Part shown: positions 36,758 to 46,309 of the stretch, piece by piece
Layout of the letters: each line of letters begins with the position of its first letter
Numbering within the stretch: position 1 is the stretch's first letter
From: Burkholderia sp. SRS-W-2-2016
Lineage (GTDB): Bacteria > Pseudomonadota > Gammaproteobacteria > Burkholderiales > Burkholderiaceae
DNA: 64,000 nucleotides
Assembly (NCBI RefSeq): GCF_001931485.1
Contig: NZ_MSDV01000078.1
Coordinates: 124,001 to 188,000, forward strand
Direction: 5' to 3'
Notes under the pieces: model-generated
The model's database searches: none
Told to the model about the DNA's origin: nothing
What the model saw: only the letters and a program-made list of their open reading frames with translations
Program-made: the position numbers and the translations under genes

Positions 36758-38006
36758 GTGGGACAATTCTCGCGAGCGCCGCGTTGACCTTGAGGGTCGG
36801 CGGTTTCTCGAACGGTTCGACTACGAAGCGCTGCGCGACACCCGGCTCGAACAGCAGGCACCAGGTCGAGCCGCCGTACTGGAAAAAGCCGAGTTCGTCG
36901 CCTTTGCGCACATGCTGACCGGGGAGCGCCTCGATCATGCACGACGACACGTCCGCCATTCCGACGAACACGCAGGCCAGCTGGCCGAGCGCCGGATCGT
37001 CGGCTTCGATCACGATCACTGCGCGCGCGGCCAGTGCGGTGATATAGCCCTGCGAATCGTTCAGCCCGCTCGGGTCCTCCCCTTCGCTATCGGCGGTCGA
37101 GTAATAGCTGCCGTCCACCCCGTACGCACACACGATCTTTCCGCTCACCGGCGCGTGCCAGCGGTGATAGTTGAACGCGCTCAGATACGCCTGGTAGATC
37201 GAACCGCCTTCGAAACGTCGCGCCAGTTCCTGCTGGCGCGGCGTCAGCATGTCCTGCAGCGAATACGGCTGAGACTTGATCCAGAACGTGTCACGCAGCT
37301 TGATGCCATGCTCGACGTTGTACGGCGTCGACTCGCACGCGCTGACGATCAGCTTCGGGTTATCCGGTTCTTCGACCGGTCGCGCGCCCGGACGAAAGCG
37401 CCGCGTAAAGAAATCGTTCCACGACGTAAAGCCCCAATACGGTTTATCAGGATTGCAAACGAATTGCGCGAGACCGATGTGCTGGTCGGCCTGCGGGCTG
37501 AACCAGCCATCGGGCGGCGCGGTGTTCAGATGCGTGCGCGAATGCGGCCCGCTCAGGAAACCGCACCAGCAGTTCAGCACGTGCTTCAGTCGGCCGTTCA
37601 GCGCGGGATCGCGGAATAACGCGTAACCGGACGGCATGCACATCGGCCAGTCGAGCAGCGCGTTCAGCGGGCAGTGAATCAGATCGGATTCACTGAACGG
37701 CGGCGCGTAGGTCATCAGGTAGTCGACGATCGTCATCAGTTCGCCGATCGACGCGTAGCCGAGCACGTAGCCGGCATCGCGCGCCTGCCCGATCGCGCGC
37801 GTCAGGTCCATGCGCAGCACCGGGTCGCCGTCGATCAGCGCCGCGAGTTCTTCGACCGCGCGGGTGCGCGGCGCCTGGCCGGCGCGCTCGCGGGCTTTTT
37901 TCGCGAGATCGGTGCGGTAGCGCGCGAGGTGCGCTTCGCCGCTCGGCAGCCAGCCGCCAAGGCGCTGGCGTTCGGTAAGCGGGCTGGTCGCTGCATCCTT
38001 TGTCAT
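36753..38006 (-). CDS. Phosphatidylserine decarboxylase-like enzyme with PsiD-type N-terminal domain
   Basis: This 417-residue protein has a C-terminal PSD-type decarboxylase fold. The self-cleavage motif GGST is in FFQYGGSTW near the C terminus, and the FNYHRWHAPVSG segment holds the catalytic histidines. This gives a pyruvoyl cofactor. The N-terminal half (about 30-170) resembles the domain found in fungal L-tryptophan decarboxylase PsiD and related bacterial proteins rather than membrane-bound PSD. The ATG at 38006 follows AAGGA. Together with the flavodoxin-like oxidoreductase 59 bases upstream it may form a two-gene operon acting on an amino acid. The substrate is unknown. Confidence 0.82.
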   Translation of the reverse strand: MTKDAATSPLTERQRLGGWLPSGEAHLARYRTDLAKKARERAGQAPRTRAVEELAALIDGDPVLRMDLTRAIGQARDAGYVLGYASIGELMTIVDYLMTYAPPFSESDLIHCPLNALLDWPMCMPSGYALFRDPALNGRLKHVLNCWCGFLSGPHSRTHLNTAPPDGWFSPQADQHIGLAQFVCNPDKPYWGFTSWNDFFTRRFRPGARPVEEPDNPKLIVSACESTPYNVEHGIKLRDTFWIKSQPYSLQDMLTPRQQELARRFEGGSIYQAYLSAFNYHRWHAPVSGKIVCAYGVDGSYYSTADSEGEDPSGLNDSQGYITALAARAVIVIEADDPALGQLACVFVGMADVSSCMIEALPGQHVRKGDELGFFQYGGSTWCLLFEPGVAQRFVVEPFEKPPTLKVNAALARIVPR

Positions 38007-38065
38007 GCGTGGTCCTTCTTCTGGTTGCTCATTTCGCGGACTTAATGCGCGCTTCACCGGCTCGG

Positions 38066-39169
38066 TCATTTGGGGCGGGGCGCGTGGAGTTCCGTGTCGG
38101 GCTCTTTCCTGCCGTCCCGAACCTGCTCCACGCAATTCGCGACCGCCTCAGCCACGTTCGCGACTTCCCGCTGCATGTCCTCGTCGCGATCGAACGTCTC
38201 GTGGCTCGTCGCATACGGCTCGTAATAGCCGATAAAACGATCGAGCCGCGACTTCGCGCCGGACTCGATGAAACCCATCCAGTCGAGCCAGTCGGACAGC
38301 GCGCGCCGCGTGCTTTCGATGCCGGCCACGTCGCCGTGCACGACCACGCCGTACGCGCGGCCGGCCAGATGCTTTGGATAGTCCCAGCCCGCGAGTTCGA
38401 GCCGTTTCGCCGCTTCGGCATCCTTGCCGTGCGTCGACGTCGGATCGGGGTTGCCGCCGTCCGCGCAGACGAGACGGTCCATCAGCAGCTTCAGCGGACT
38501 CGCCACCTGGTACCAGTAGACCGGCGTGACGAACATTACGCCGTGACAGGCGGCGAAACGCTCGTAGATCTCATTCATCCAGTCGTTGACCAGACCGAGC
38601 GAATGATTCGGATAGCAGCTGCATGGCCAGTGACACAGCGGCATCGCAGTCGATACGCAGCCCTTGCACGGATGGATGTGCAGGTCGCGATCCGAAGTCA
38701 GAAGCGACAGGTCGAGAAAATCGACCTCATAGGCGCGTCGCTCCAGCGCCTGCTGCGCGATCTTCGCGAGCCGGAAACTCTTCGACATCTCGCTCGGGCA
38801 CGTATAGTCGTTTCGCGACGATGCGTTGACGATCAGCACCCGCGAGCAGCTCGCCGGATCGCGCTGCTTCGCTTCGGCCGCCTTGATGCGCTCGCTCGCC
38901 GCGCGCCATTCGACCGACAGGTCGTAGTCCGGGTCCGCGAAGCCGGGACCGGCTTTGGCGTTGAGCGGCGATTTACGCCCGTGCGAGTACGCGTCCCATG
39001 CGATCGCTTCGAGCCGCGCGAGCGCTTCGCCTTCCTGACGAAACGCCGGATCGTAGAAACGGGCGATGAAGCGCTCGCGAAACGCGTCACGCGACATCGG
39101 TTCGGTCACTTGCCCGCGGCGAACTTCCACGGTGCGGACGTGAGGGGGCGGTTTGGACGTTGGGCTCAT
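38066..39169 (-). CDS. Flavodoxin-like NAD(P)H-dependent oxidoreductase
   Basis: This 367-residue protein has a flavodoxin-like core from about residue 108: VLIVNASSRNDYTCPSEMSK, FLDLSLLTSD, then GVMFVTPVYWYQVASPLKLL and DRLVCADGG. This is the FMN-reductase pattern. A cysteine-rich insertion (CKGCVSTAMPLCHWPCSC) may bind metal. About 100 residues of unknown N-terminal sequence precede. The gene lies upstream of the PSD-like gene on the same strand. It may reduce or oxidise the product of that enzyme. Confidence 0.78.
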   Translation of the reverse strand: MSPTSKPPPHVRTVEVRRGQVTEPMSRDAFRERFIARFYDPAFRQEGEALARLEAIAWDAYSHGRKSPLNAKAGPGFADPDYDLSVEWRAASERIKAAEAKQRDPASCSRVLIVNASSRNDYTCPSEMSKSFRLAKIAQQALERRAYEVDFLDLSLLTSDRDLHIHPCKGCVSTAMPLCHWPCSCYPNHSLGLVNDWMNEIYERFAACHGVMFVTPVYWYQVASPLKLLMDRLVCADGGNPDPTSTHGKDAEAAKRLELAGWDYPKHLAGRAYGVVVHGDVAGIESTRRALSDWLDWMGFIESGAKSRLDRFIGYYEPYATSHETFDRDEDMQREVANVAEAVANCVEQVRDGRKEPDTELHAPRPK

Positions 39170-39370
39170 GGCGGTGGGTGCATCGGCGATTCGCCGTGCG
39201 GGCGAGACAGGGGTTGAACCGCTGGGTCAGCAAGCGATGTACCTACGCAACTTCGCGCACCGCACGCCGCGCGGAACAGTGCTTGCTCGGCCCCGCCAAC
39301 CGGAATCGCTACGAGTGAGCGTTCCGTCTGCGCACTTCCGTGCATTCATCGCCAACCGTGGTCGCCCCGC

Positions 39371-40117
39371 ATGACATCGAAAAATCCACGCCTGCTCGTT
39401 GTCTCGCCGCATCTCGACGATGCGGTGCTCAGTTGCGGCCTGTTGCTGGCGGCGCACCCGGGCACGACCGTTTGCACCGTGTTCACCGCGCCGCCCGCGC
39501 AAAACATCACGACCGACTGGGACCGGCAATCCGGCTTTGCCGATGCCTTCGAAGCGATGCACGCGCGCAAGGCGGAAGACCTCGAAGCGATCGCGGCGCT
39601 CGGCTCGCGCGCGGTGCATTTGCCGTTTTGCGACGCGCAATACGATGCGACGCCGGAACTGGCCACTCTGTCTGCTGCGCTGGAACAAACCGTCTCCGAG
39701 ATCGAGCCGACCCATCTAATGATGCCGCTGGGCCTGTTTCATTCGGATCATCTGCTGGTGTCCGAGGCCTGTCTGAATCTGCTGGAACGCGCTCGCGCGA
39801 TTAGCTTGCTCGCGTATGAAGACGTGCCCTATCGCCATATGGCCGGCACCGTGCAGCAGCGTTTGTGCGATCTCGTGCGCCGCGGCGTTCTCGCTGACGC
39901 ACCGGATAGGTCAGATTTTTTCAGCGCGCAGCAGGATGTGCGCGTCAAACGCGCCGCGGTGGAGAGCTATCGCAGTCAGATGCGCGCGTTCGGCCCCCAC
40001 GGCCGCGCGAACCTCTATTCGGAAGAGCGCTACTGGCAGCTGCGCGTCGCGGCCAAAGCAGACTGCCTGCGTGTGCGGGGCATAACGCTTGCTGAGCCGT
40101 CGCTGCCCGTCCGCTGA
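39371..40117 (+). CDS. PIG-L family deacetylase
   Basis: This 248-residue zinc enzyme removes acetyl groups from N-acetylated sugars. The metal motif is SPHLDDAVLSCG near residue 14, with the second ligand region HSDHLLVSE near residue 120. It is the first gene of the glycan cluster, 14 bases before a glycosyltransferase, so it probably trims an amino sugar in the same product. The substrate is not evident. Confidence 0.88.
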   Translation: MTSKNPRLLVVSPHLDDAVLSCGLLLAAHPGTTVCTVFTAPPAQNITTDWDRQSGFADAFEAMHARKAEDLEAIAALGSRAVHLPFCDAQYDATPELATLSAALEQTVSEIEPTHLMMPLGLFHSDHLLVSEACLNLLERARAISLLAYEDVPYRHMAGTVQQRLCDLVRRGVLADAPDRSDFFSAQQDVRVKRAAVESYRSQMRAFGPHGRANLYSEERYWQLRVAAKADCLRVRGITLAEPSLPVR

Positions 40118-40131
40118 AGCGAACTCATAAC

Positions 40132-41106
40132 ATGGATAGAAAACCCGCTAAGCCGCGCATTTCCATCGTCGTGCTCACTTATAACCGCGTCGATGAATTG
40201 CTCGCCACGCTCGCACGTCTTCTCGCACTGCCCGATAATCCGCCAATTTTCGTCGCCGATAACGGTTCGACCGACAACACGGTTGCGCGCGTTAATGCGT
40301 CGTTTCCCGAAGTGCGCGTAGTCCAATGCGGCGGCAATCTCGGCGCGGCCGGGCGCAATCATGCGGCAGCGTGTGTTGAGACCGATTACGTAGCGTTCTG
40401 CGACGACGACACCTGGTGGGCGCCCGGCTCGCTCGAACGCGCGGTGCAACTGCTCGATGCGTGGCCGCGGGTCGGCGTGCTGAACGCACGCGTCGCAGTC
40501 GGCGGAAACAATGCGACCGATCCGACCTGCGTGGCGATGCGCGCGAGCCCTCTAGTTAGCGATGAGCTACCGGGGCCCGCGCTGATCGGTTATATGGCCG
40601 GCGCATGCGTGTTTCGCACCGCGTTGTTTCGCGAGGTGGGCGGCTATGAATCGCGGCTTTTTATCGGCGGCGAAGAAGCGCTCGTGTCGCTCGATGTGCT
40701 CGCGCCCGGTCATGCGATCGTCTATTGCGATCAGTTGACCGTGCATCATCATCCGTCTCCGGCACGCGATAGTGCGCTGCGGCGGCGCATGCTCGCGCGT
40801 AATGCGGCGTGGACCGCGTGGCTGCGATTGCCGGCGCGCGAAGCGACGAGCGCGACGCTGCACGCGGTCAGGATGTTCGCGCAGGAGCGCACGGTGGTGC
40901 GCGATGGAATCGAGCTAGTGCGCGGACTGGGGTGGGCGTTCAGGCGACGCCGGGTCGTGCCGGCGCGGGTGCTGAATATGCGGGAACGGGTACGGGTAGC
41001 GGAGCGGGAAGTCGAGGTCGCGGCACGCAATGCCGAGGCGAACGTCGCGGCGCAAGCGCAAGCCGAGGCTCGACGCGCCCCTCACAACGTCGACGCGCAA
41101 ACCTGA
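40132..41106 (+). CDS. Family 2 glycosyltransferase
   Basis: This 324-residue protein begins ISIVVLTYNRVDELLATLAR and has the GT-A nucleotide-sugar motifs VADNGSTDNT and CDDDTWW, with the metal-binding aspartates. There is a charged coiled-coil-like tail (about 285-324) with REVEVAARNAEANVAAQAQA. No membrane segment. Coupled with the PIG-L gene. Donor and acceptor are unknown. Confidence 0.87.
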   Translation: MDRKPAKPRISIVVLTYNRVDELLATLARLLALPDNPPIFVADNGSTDNTVARVNASFPEVRVVQCGGNLGAAGRNHAAACVETDYVAFCDDDTWWAPGSLERAVQLLDAWPRVGVLNARVAVGGNNATDPTCVAMRASPLVSDELPGPALIGYMAGACVFRTALFREVGGYESRLFIGGEEALVSLDVLAPGHAIVYCDQLTVHHHPSPARDSALRRRMLARNAAWTAWLRLPAREATSATLHAVRMFAQERTVVRDGIELVRGLGWAFRRRRVVPARVLNMRERVRVAEREVEVAARNAEANVAAQAQAEARRAPHNVDAQT

Positions 41107-41166
41107 TCTTGTCGCGCGTCGCGGGAGGGATCGTATATCGCCAGGGTTCGCGCCCCCCGCTTGTGG

Positions 41167-43878
41167 CTACTCGTAACACTCTTGGGTTGCATCCGCGCCC
41201 GAGTCGCCACCCGCCAACCGCCGTATCGCCGCGATCAACTCATCCGGCGACACCGGCTTGTGCAAATGCGCATCGAACCCGGCGCTTTGCGACCGCCGCG
41301 AATCCACCGCCCCGGTGTAGCCGGTCACCGCGATCGCCGGCAAACGCCCGCCCACCAGCGACGGCCGCGCCGCTTCCAGCTCGCGCAACGCCCGCAGCAC
41401 CTGATAACCGTCCTCATCGGCCAGCACGATGTCGCACAGCAGCACCCGCGGCCATTGCGCCGCATCGTGCGCGCGCAGCCAGTCGAGTGCTTCGTTCCCC
41501 GAAGCAAACAGCGCCACCCGCGCGCCGCTCATGCTCAACACCGCTTCGAGCGCATCGCGCGCTTCCTCCTGATCGTCGATCGCCATCACGAACACCCCGT
41601 CGAGCGGCGCGGCGACCGGCTCCGTTCGCGACGCGCCATACTCAGCCGCAGTGGGCGCCGGCGGTCCCACATCGGCCACCGTGCGCAACGGCAGCATCGC
41701 CACATATGCGAGCCGTCCTTGCAGCGGCATCAGCGAAAAGCTGCCGCCCGCCGCCGCGAGCGCGCGTTCCATCTGCCGCGCGGCGGCCAGCGACAACTCG
41801 GCCGGCCGGCCCGCCATCCCATGCACGCTGACCCACGCATGATTGCCGTGCCGCTCCGCGCGCAGCGCGATCCGCTGGCCGGCACTCGCCTGCTCGATCT
41901 CATCGCGGCACAGCTCCGCGATCAGCGGCTGCAATACGCCCGGGTCGCCGGTCACGCGCAATTCCTTTTCGGTCGGCTCCGCGTACAGCACCACGCCGCG
42001 CGCGGCGATCTCGTCGTGCAGCGCATCGATCACGCCGGCCGTCAGCGCGCTGATGCTCACCGATTGCGCGGTCAGCCGGCGCTGCGCGTGCTCCAGTTCG
42101 CCCTGCTGCCATTGCAGCGACCACATCTTCGCGTACACGCCGTCGCGCGCGAGTAGCTCGCAATGCATCCCCTGCTCGACGAGATGGCCGTGCTCCATCA
42201 CGAGAATCCAGTCCGCGTCGACCACGGTGCTGAGCCGGTGCGCGATGACGATCGTCGTGCGGCCCTCGGCGAGCCGCGTCAGTTCGGTCTGGATCGCGCG
42301 CTCGGAGCGCGTGTCGAGCGCCGAGGTCGCTTCGTCGAACACGATGATGCGCGGGTCCTTCAGGATCGCGCGCGCAATCGCGATACGTTGCCGCTCGCCG
42401 CCCGACAAGCGCACGCCGCGCTCGCCGACGCGGGTGTCGTAATGATCGGGCAAGCGCTCGATGAATTCGTCCAGTTGCGCTGCGCGCGCCGCGCGCACCA
42501 CGTCCGCGCGCGTCGCCGACGGTCGCCCGTACGCGATGTTGTAGGCGATCGTTTCGTTGAACAGCACCGTATCCTGCGGCACGATGCCGATCGCCTCGCG
42601 CAGACTGCGCTGCGTGACCGACGCCAGATCCTGGCCGTCGATGCGGATCGCGCCGTGTTCCGGCCGATACAGCCGGAACAGCAGCTTCACGAGCGTCGAT
42701 TTGCCGGAGCCGCTGCCGCCGACCACCGCGAGCGTATTGCCCGGATGCACCTGGAAATTGACATCGCGCAGCACCCGGCGCGCGGCGTCGTAGCCGAAGT
42801 CGACGTGCTCGAACTCGATCCTGCCCTGCGTGACCGTCAAAGGCTGCGCGTCGCGCGCGTCGATGTCCTCGCCGGTGCGGCCGCGCGCGGCCAGAATCAC
42901 GAACATTCGTTCGACGTTGACGAGCGCGTCGTTGGTCTCGCGAAACACGAAGCCGAGCGTGTTCAGCGGCATGCAGATCTGGATCAGATACGCGTTCACC
43001 AGGATCAGATCGCCGACGCTCATCGTGCCCGCCATCACGTGCTGCGCGGCGAGCAGCATCACCGCGGCGACGCCGAGCGCGATCACCGCGCTCTGGCCGA
43101 CGTGCAGCGCGGTCAACGCCTTCTGATTGGCGATGCGCGCATGGACCCATTTTTCCAGTACGTCGCCGAGCCGGCCGGTTTCGCTTTCTTCGGTCGCGAA
43201 GTACTTGACCGTGTCGTAATTCAACAGGCTATCGACCAGCCGGCCGTCCGATTGCGCTTCGAGCTGGTTCACCGCGCGCTGGAACGCGACGCGCCGGCGG
43301 GTGAAAACGTACGTATAGACCGCATACACGACGCAGGTCGCCGCGATCGCGAGCATGAATTCGCGCGCGTAGTTGTGAACCATGATGCCGACGATCACCG
43401 CGATCTCGAACACGGTCGGCACGATCGTGAAGAGCGCTGTGCCGAGCAGAAAGCCGATCCCGTCGGCGCCTTTCTGCACGTCGCGCACGATCGCGCCGGT
43501 CTCGCGGCCCGCGTGAAAGCGCGCGCTGAGCTTGTGCAGATGCGCGAAGGTCCGCTCGGTCAACGCCGCGACTGTACGCTGCACGACCCCACTGAACACC
43601 ACGTCGCGCGCCTCGTTCAGCGCATCGCCGAAAAACCGCAGCAGCGCATACGCGAGCACCAGAAAAACCGGAAATAACGCATGTTCGAGCGGGTGGCCGA
43701 GTTCATCGACGATGTGCTTGAGCGTCAGCGGCATCAGCACCGTTGCCAGCCGCGCGGCGATCATCAACGCCATCGCGGCGACTGTTTGTCCGCGATAGCG
43801 CCACACCGCGTGCGCGAGATCGCCGAAGATTCTGCGGGTCAATAACGAGCGAGGCAGTGACGGGGCAGAGTTCGGCAT
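41167..43878 (-). CDS. ABC exporter fused to kinase-ATPase-like and receiver domains
   Basis: This 903-residue protein is an Atm1/HMT1-like half exporter with extra C-terminal domains. The six-helix membrane domain is about residues 30-330. The nucleotide-binding domain has Walker A GGSGSGKST near 383, signature LSGGERQR near 491 and Walker B IIVFDEATSALD. From about 605 to 735 a stretch resembles a histidine-kinase ATPase (GDPGVLQPLIAEL, WVSVHGMAG, FSLMPLQGRLAYVAMLPL) but lacks the N and G1 boxes and any phosphorylatable His domain. A receiver domain follows (about 760-885) with IDDQEE, Asp near 815 in LLCDIVLADEDG, and LHKPVS. The receiver may gate export. It lies inside the glycan cluster, opposite to its neighbours. 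Confidence 0.9.
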   Translation of the reverse strand: MPNSAPSLPRSLLTRRIFGDLAHAVWRYRGQTVAAMALMIAARLATVLMPLTLKHIVDELGHPLEHALFPVFLVLAYALLRFFGDALNEARDVVFSGVVQRTVAALTERTFAHLHKLSARFHAGRETGAIVRDVQKGADGIGFLLGTALFTIVPTVFEIAVIVGIMVHNYAREFMLAIAATCVVYAVYTYVFTRRRVAFQRAVNQLEAQSDGRLVDSLLNYDTVKYFATEESETGRLGDVLEKWVHARIANQKALTALHVGQSAVIALGVAAVMLLAAQHVMAGTMSVGDLILVNAYLIQICMPLNTLGFVFRETNDALVNVERMFVILAARGRTGEDIDARDAQPLTVTQGRIEFEHVDFGYDAARRVLRDVNFQVHPGNTLAVVGGSGSGKSTLVKLLFRLYRPEHGAIRIDGQDLASVTQRSLREAIGIVPQDTVLFNETIAYNIAYGRPSATRADVVRAARAAQLDEFIERLPDHYDTRVGERGVRLSGGERQRIAIARAILKDPRIIVFDEATSALDTRSERAIQTELTRLAEGRTTIVIAHRLSTVVDADWILVMEHGHLVEQGMHCELLARDGVYAKMWSLQWQQGELEHAQRRLTAQSVSISALTAGVIDALHDEIAARGVVLYAEPTEKELRVTGDPGVLQPLIAELCRDEIEQASAGQRIALRAERHGNHAWVSVHGMAGRPAELSLAAARQMERALAAAGGSFSLMPLQGRLAYVAMLPLRTVADVGPPAPTAAEYGASRTEPVAAPLDGVFVMAIDDQEEARDALEAVLSMSGARVALFASGNEALDWLRAHDAAQWPRVLLCDIVLADEDGYQVLRALRELEAARPSLVGGRLPAIAVTGYTGAVDSRRSQSAGFDAHLHKPVSPDELIAAIRRLAGGDSGADATQECYE

Positions 43879-44300
43879 GAGTGCTTGATGAAGGCCTATG
43901 CAAAGGGCCCAGGGCGGAAAAGATTGCGGACGAGGCTTGAGCGCAGCAAGCAGCGCTCCCGCGCGTCGGCAAAAACGCCTCGCCGCAATGCGCGCGCAAC
44001 GATGCCTCGCTTACATGAGCCCTTCAAGCGCGCCCTTCAATCATCGTAGTCCTTAGATTCGGCGCACCGCTTCGCTTTTACACAGTGCTGTGTAGAAACA
44101 GGGAACGCCACAGCGGTTCTCCGCAGCGCCGCATCCGCAAGCGCGTCCGGGCGGCCCCACGTTGCAGCGTTCGGGCGCATTCCATTCGCCGCGTATCGCG
44201 ACCCGCTACGCGCGCCAATCACCCCAGTGGCACACCACATGCTCGGCGCCGTTCAGCACCGTTACGACTCCGTCACTGCCCCTCTCGCGAAGGAATGCCA
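43879..44300. other. Divergent promoter region of exporter and GT operon
   Basis: 422 bases between oppositely oriented genes. No coding region is recognised. It must hold the promoters of both the exporter and the long plus-strand operon; I could not assign specific boxes. Confidence 0.4.
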
Positions 44301-45608
44301 ATGAAAATCGCTCTAATCAGTGAACACGCGTCGCCTCTCGCTGTCGCCGGCGGCGTCGATAGCGGCGGACAGAACATCTATGTCGCGAACGTCGCGCGTC
44401 AACTGGTCGAGATGGGTCACCAGGTCGACGTATTCACGCGCCGCGACCGCGCGCTGGTCCCGCTGAGCGTCGTCATGGACGGCGCGCGCGTGATCCATGT
44501 GCCGGCGGGGCCGCCGCGGCAACTGCCGAAGGAACGTCTGCTGCCGTTCATGGACGAATTCGCCGCGTTCCTGATCGACTTCTTTCGCCGCGAGGAGCAG
44601 CCGTACGACGTGATGCACGCGAACTTCTTCATGTCGGGCCTTGCCGCGCTGAAGGTCAAGGACGCGCTCGGCGTGCCGCTGGTCACGACGTTCCATGCGC
44701 TCGGCCGCGTGCGGCGGATCCACCAGGGCGCCGACGACGGCTTTCCCGATGCACGCTTTGCAATCGAAGACGAACTGGTCGCGCGCTCGGATGTGGTCGT
44801 CGCCGAATGTCCGCAGGACGAAGCCGATCTGCTCGAACACTACCGCGCCGATCCCGCGCGCATCGAGATCGTGCCGTGCGGTTTCGACGCCGACGAGTTC
44901 CGGCCGGTCGAACGCGCGGCGGCCCGCGACGCGCTTGGCTGGCGCCACGACGAATTCATCGTGTTGCAGCTGGGCCGGCTCGTGCAGCGCAAGGGCATCG
45001 ACAACGTGGTGCGCGGCGTCGGTGTGCTGAAGCAGACCTATCGCGCGCCGGCCCGGCTGTATGTGGTTGGCGGCAATTCGGATGCGCCCAACGAGATCGC
45101 CACGCCGGAGATCGCGCGGCTGCGCGGAATCGCGCGCGAATGCGGGGTCGCGGACGAGACCTGTTTCGTCGGCCGGCGCGGACGCGCGCGGCTGCGCGAG
45201 TACTACAGCGCGGCCGACGTATTCGTGACGACACCGTGGTACGAGCCGTTCGGCATCACGCCGGTCGAGGCGATGGCGTGCGCGACGCCGGTGATCGGCG
45301 CCGACGTCGGCGGCATTCGCTATACGGTGGCCGACGGCCTGACCGGCTTCCTGGTGCCGCCGCGCGATCCGCATCTGCTCGCCGCGCGTTTGCAGCAGTT
45401 GCGGCGCGATCCGGTGCTCGCCGCGCGAATGGGCGAAGCGGGCCTCGAACGCGCGCGCGCATTATTCACGTGGCGTGGGGTCGGCGCATCGCTTGCGCAG
45501 CTTTATGCGCGCGTGGCGCGGCTCGTGCCGGCGAAAGATGCGGTCGATACGCACGCGCAGCGCGCGGATGAACCGCTGCGCGCGGCGGGCGGCGCGGCGT
45601 TCCGTTGA
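44301..45608 (+). CDS. Family 4-type glycosyltransferase
   Basis: This 435-residue GT-B enzyme is close to the sucrose-phosphate-synthase/MshA group. It begins MKIALISEHASPLAVAGGVD with the GGQNIYV loop. The donor site has LQLGRLVQRKGIDNVV and the E-x7-E motif in EPFGITPVEAM. The frame is open to 44085, but the ATG at 44301 has AGGA six bases upstream and the family N terminus. It is the first gene of a plus-strand run of eight ending at 53601. Confidence 0.9.
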   Translation: MKIALISEHASPLAVAGGVDSGGQNIYVANVARQLVEMGHQVDVFTRRDRALVPLSVVMDGARVIHVPAGPPRQLPKERLLPFMDEFAAFLIDFFRREEQPYDVMHANFFMSGLAALKVKDALGVPLVTTFHALGRVRRIHQGADDGFPDARFAIEDELVARSDVVVAECPQDEADLLEHYRADPARIEIVPCGFDADEFRPVERAAARDALGWRHDEFIVLQLGRLVQRKGIDNVVRGVGVLKQTYRAPARLYVVGGNSDAPNEIATPEIARLRGIARECGVADETCFVGRRGRARLREYYSAADVFVTTPWYEPFGITPVEAMACATPVIGADVGGIRYTVADGLTGFLVPPRDPHLLAARLQQLRRDPVLAARMGEAGLERARALFTWRGVGASLAQLYARVARLVPAKDAVDTHAQRADEPLRAAGGAAFR

Positions 45609-45703
45609 GTGTCGCGACGCGTGCGCCGCGCGAGCGACGCAGTGGCAGTGCAAGTCTCGGCGCCAGGAGTCGCGCTGACTTCCACCCCCTACACACGAAC
45701 ACC

Positions 45704-46309
45704 ATGAACACCCAACCCGCAGTCTTCATCGACAAGGACGGCACACTGCTCGAAGACGTGCCGTACAACGCCGACCCCGCGCTGATGCGTTTCGCGCCGG
45801 GCGCGCGCGAAGGGCTCGCTCTGCTGGCCGCCTATCCGCTCACGCTGTTCGTGATCAGCAATCAGGCCGGCGTCGCGCTCGGCAAGTTCGACGAGACCGC
45901 GTTGCTCGACGTCGAAAACCGCCTGCAGCACATGTTTGCCGAATGCGGCGCGAAGCTCGCGGGCGTGTACTGGTGCCCGCATCATCCGCAAGGCAGCGTC
46001 GCGCGCTACGCGCTCGCGTGCGATTGCCGCAAGCCGGAGCCCGGCATGCTGCTGCGCGCGGCGCAGGAGCATCAAATCGATCTGGCGAACAGCTGGTTCA
46101 TCGGCGACATTCTCGACGACGTCGAAGCGGGCAATCGCGCCGGCTGCCATACCGTGCTGCTCGACAACAGTCACGAGACAGAGTGGCGGGTCGGCCCGCA
46201 ACGCGTGCCCGGCATATGCGCCGCCAATCTGCACGAGGCCGCGCAGCACGTGGTGCTGCACGGTATGCCGGCGGGTGCCGCCGCGCACCACAAGGGAGCG
46301 ATCCAATGA
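45704..46309 (+). CDS. HAD phosphatase, GmhB-like heptose-bisphosphate phosphatase
   Basis: This 201-residue HAD enzyme matches D-glycero-D-manno-heptose 1,7-bisphosphate phosphatase and histidinol-phosphatase relatives. The nucleophile motif is FIDKDGTLLEDVPYN, the second motif ISNQAG, zinc ligands lie in CPHHP and CDCRKPEPGML, and the last motif is FIGDILDDVEAG. It probably makes a heptose phosphate precursor. Its stop overlaps the start of the GT9 gene (ATGA). The frame upstream of 45704 is not coding. Confidence 0.88.
   Translation: MNTQPAVFIDKDGTLLEDVPYNADPALMRFAPGAREGLALLAAYPLTLFVISNQAGVALGKFDETALLDVENRLQHMFAECGAKLAGVYWCPHHPQGSVARYALACDCRKPEPGMLLRAAQEHQIDLANSWFIGDILDDVEAGNRAGCHTVLLDNSHETEWRVGPQRVPGICAANLHEAAQHVVLHGMPAGAAAHHKGAIQ

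Noticed and set aside
37447-37641. Short frames inside the decarboxylase gene
   Set aside because: Frame shadows; the decarboxylase reading frame is continuous and has its cleavage motif.
42163-43677. A 504-residue plus-strand frame inside the ABC exporter gene
   Set aside because: Its composition is Arg/His/Asp-rich shadow of a high-GC gene, without motifs or ribosome site.
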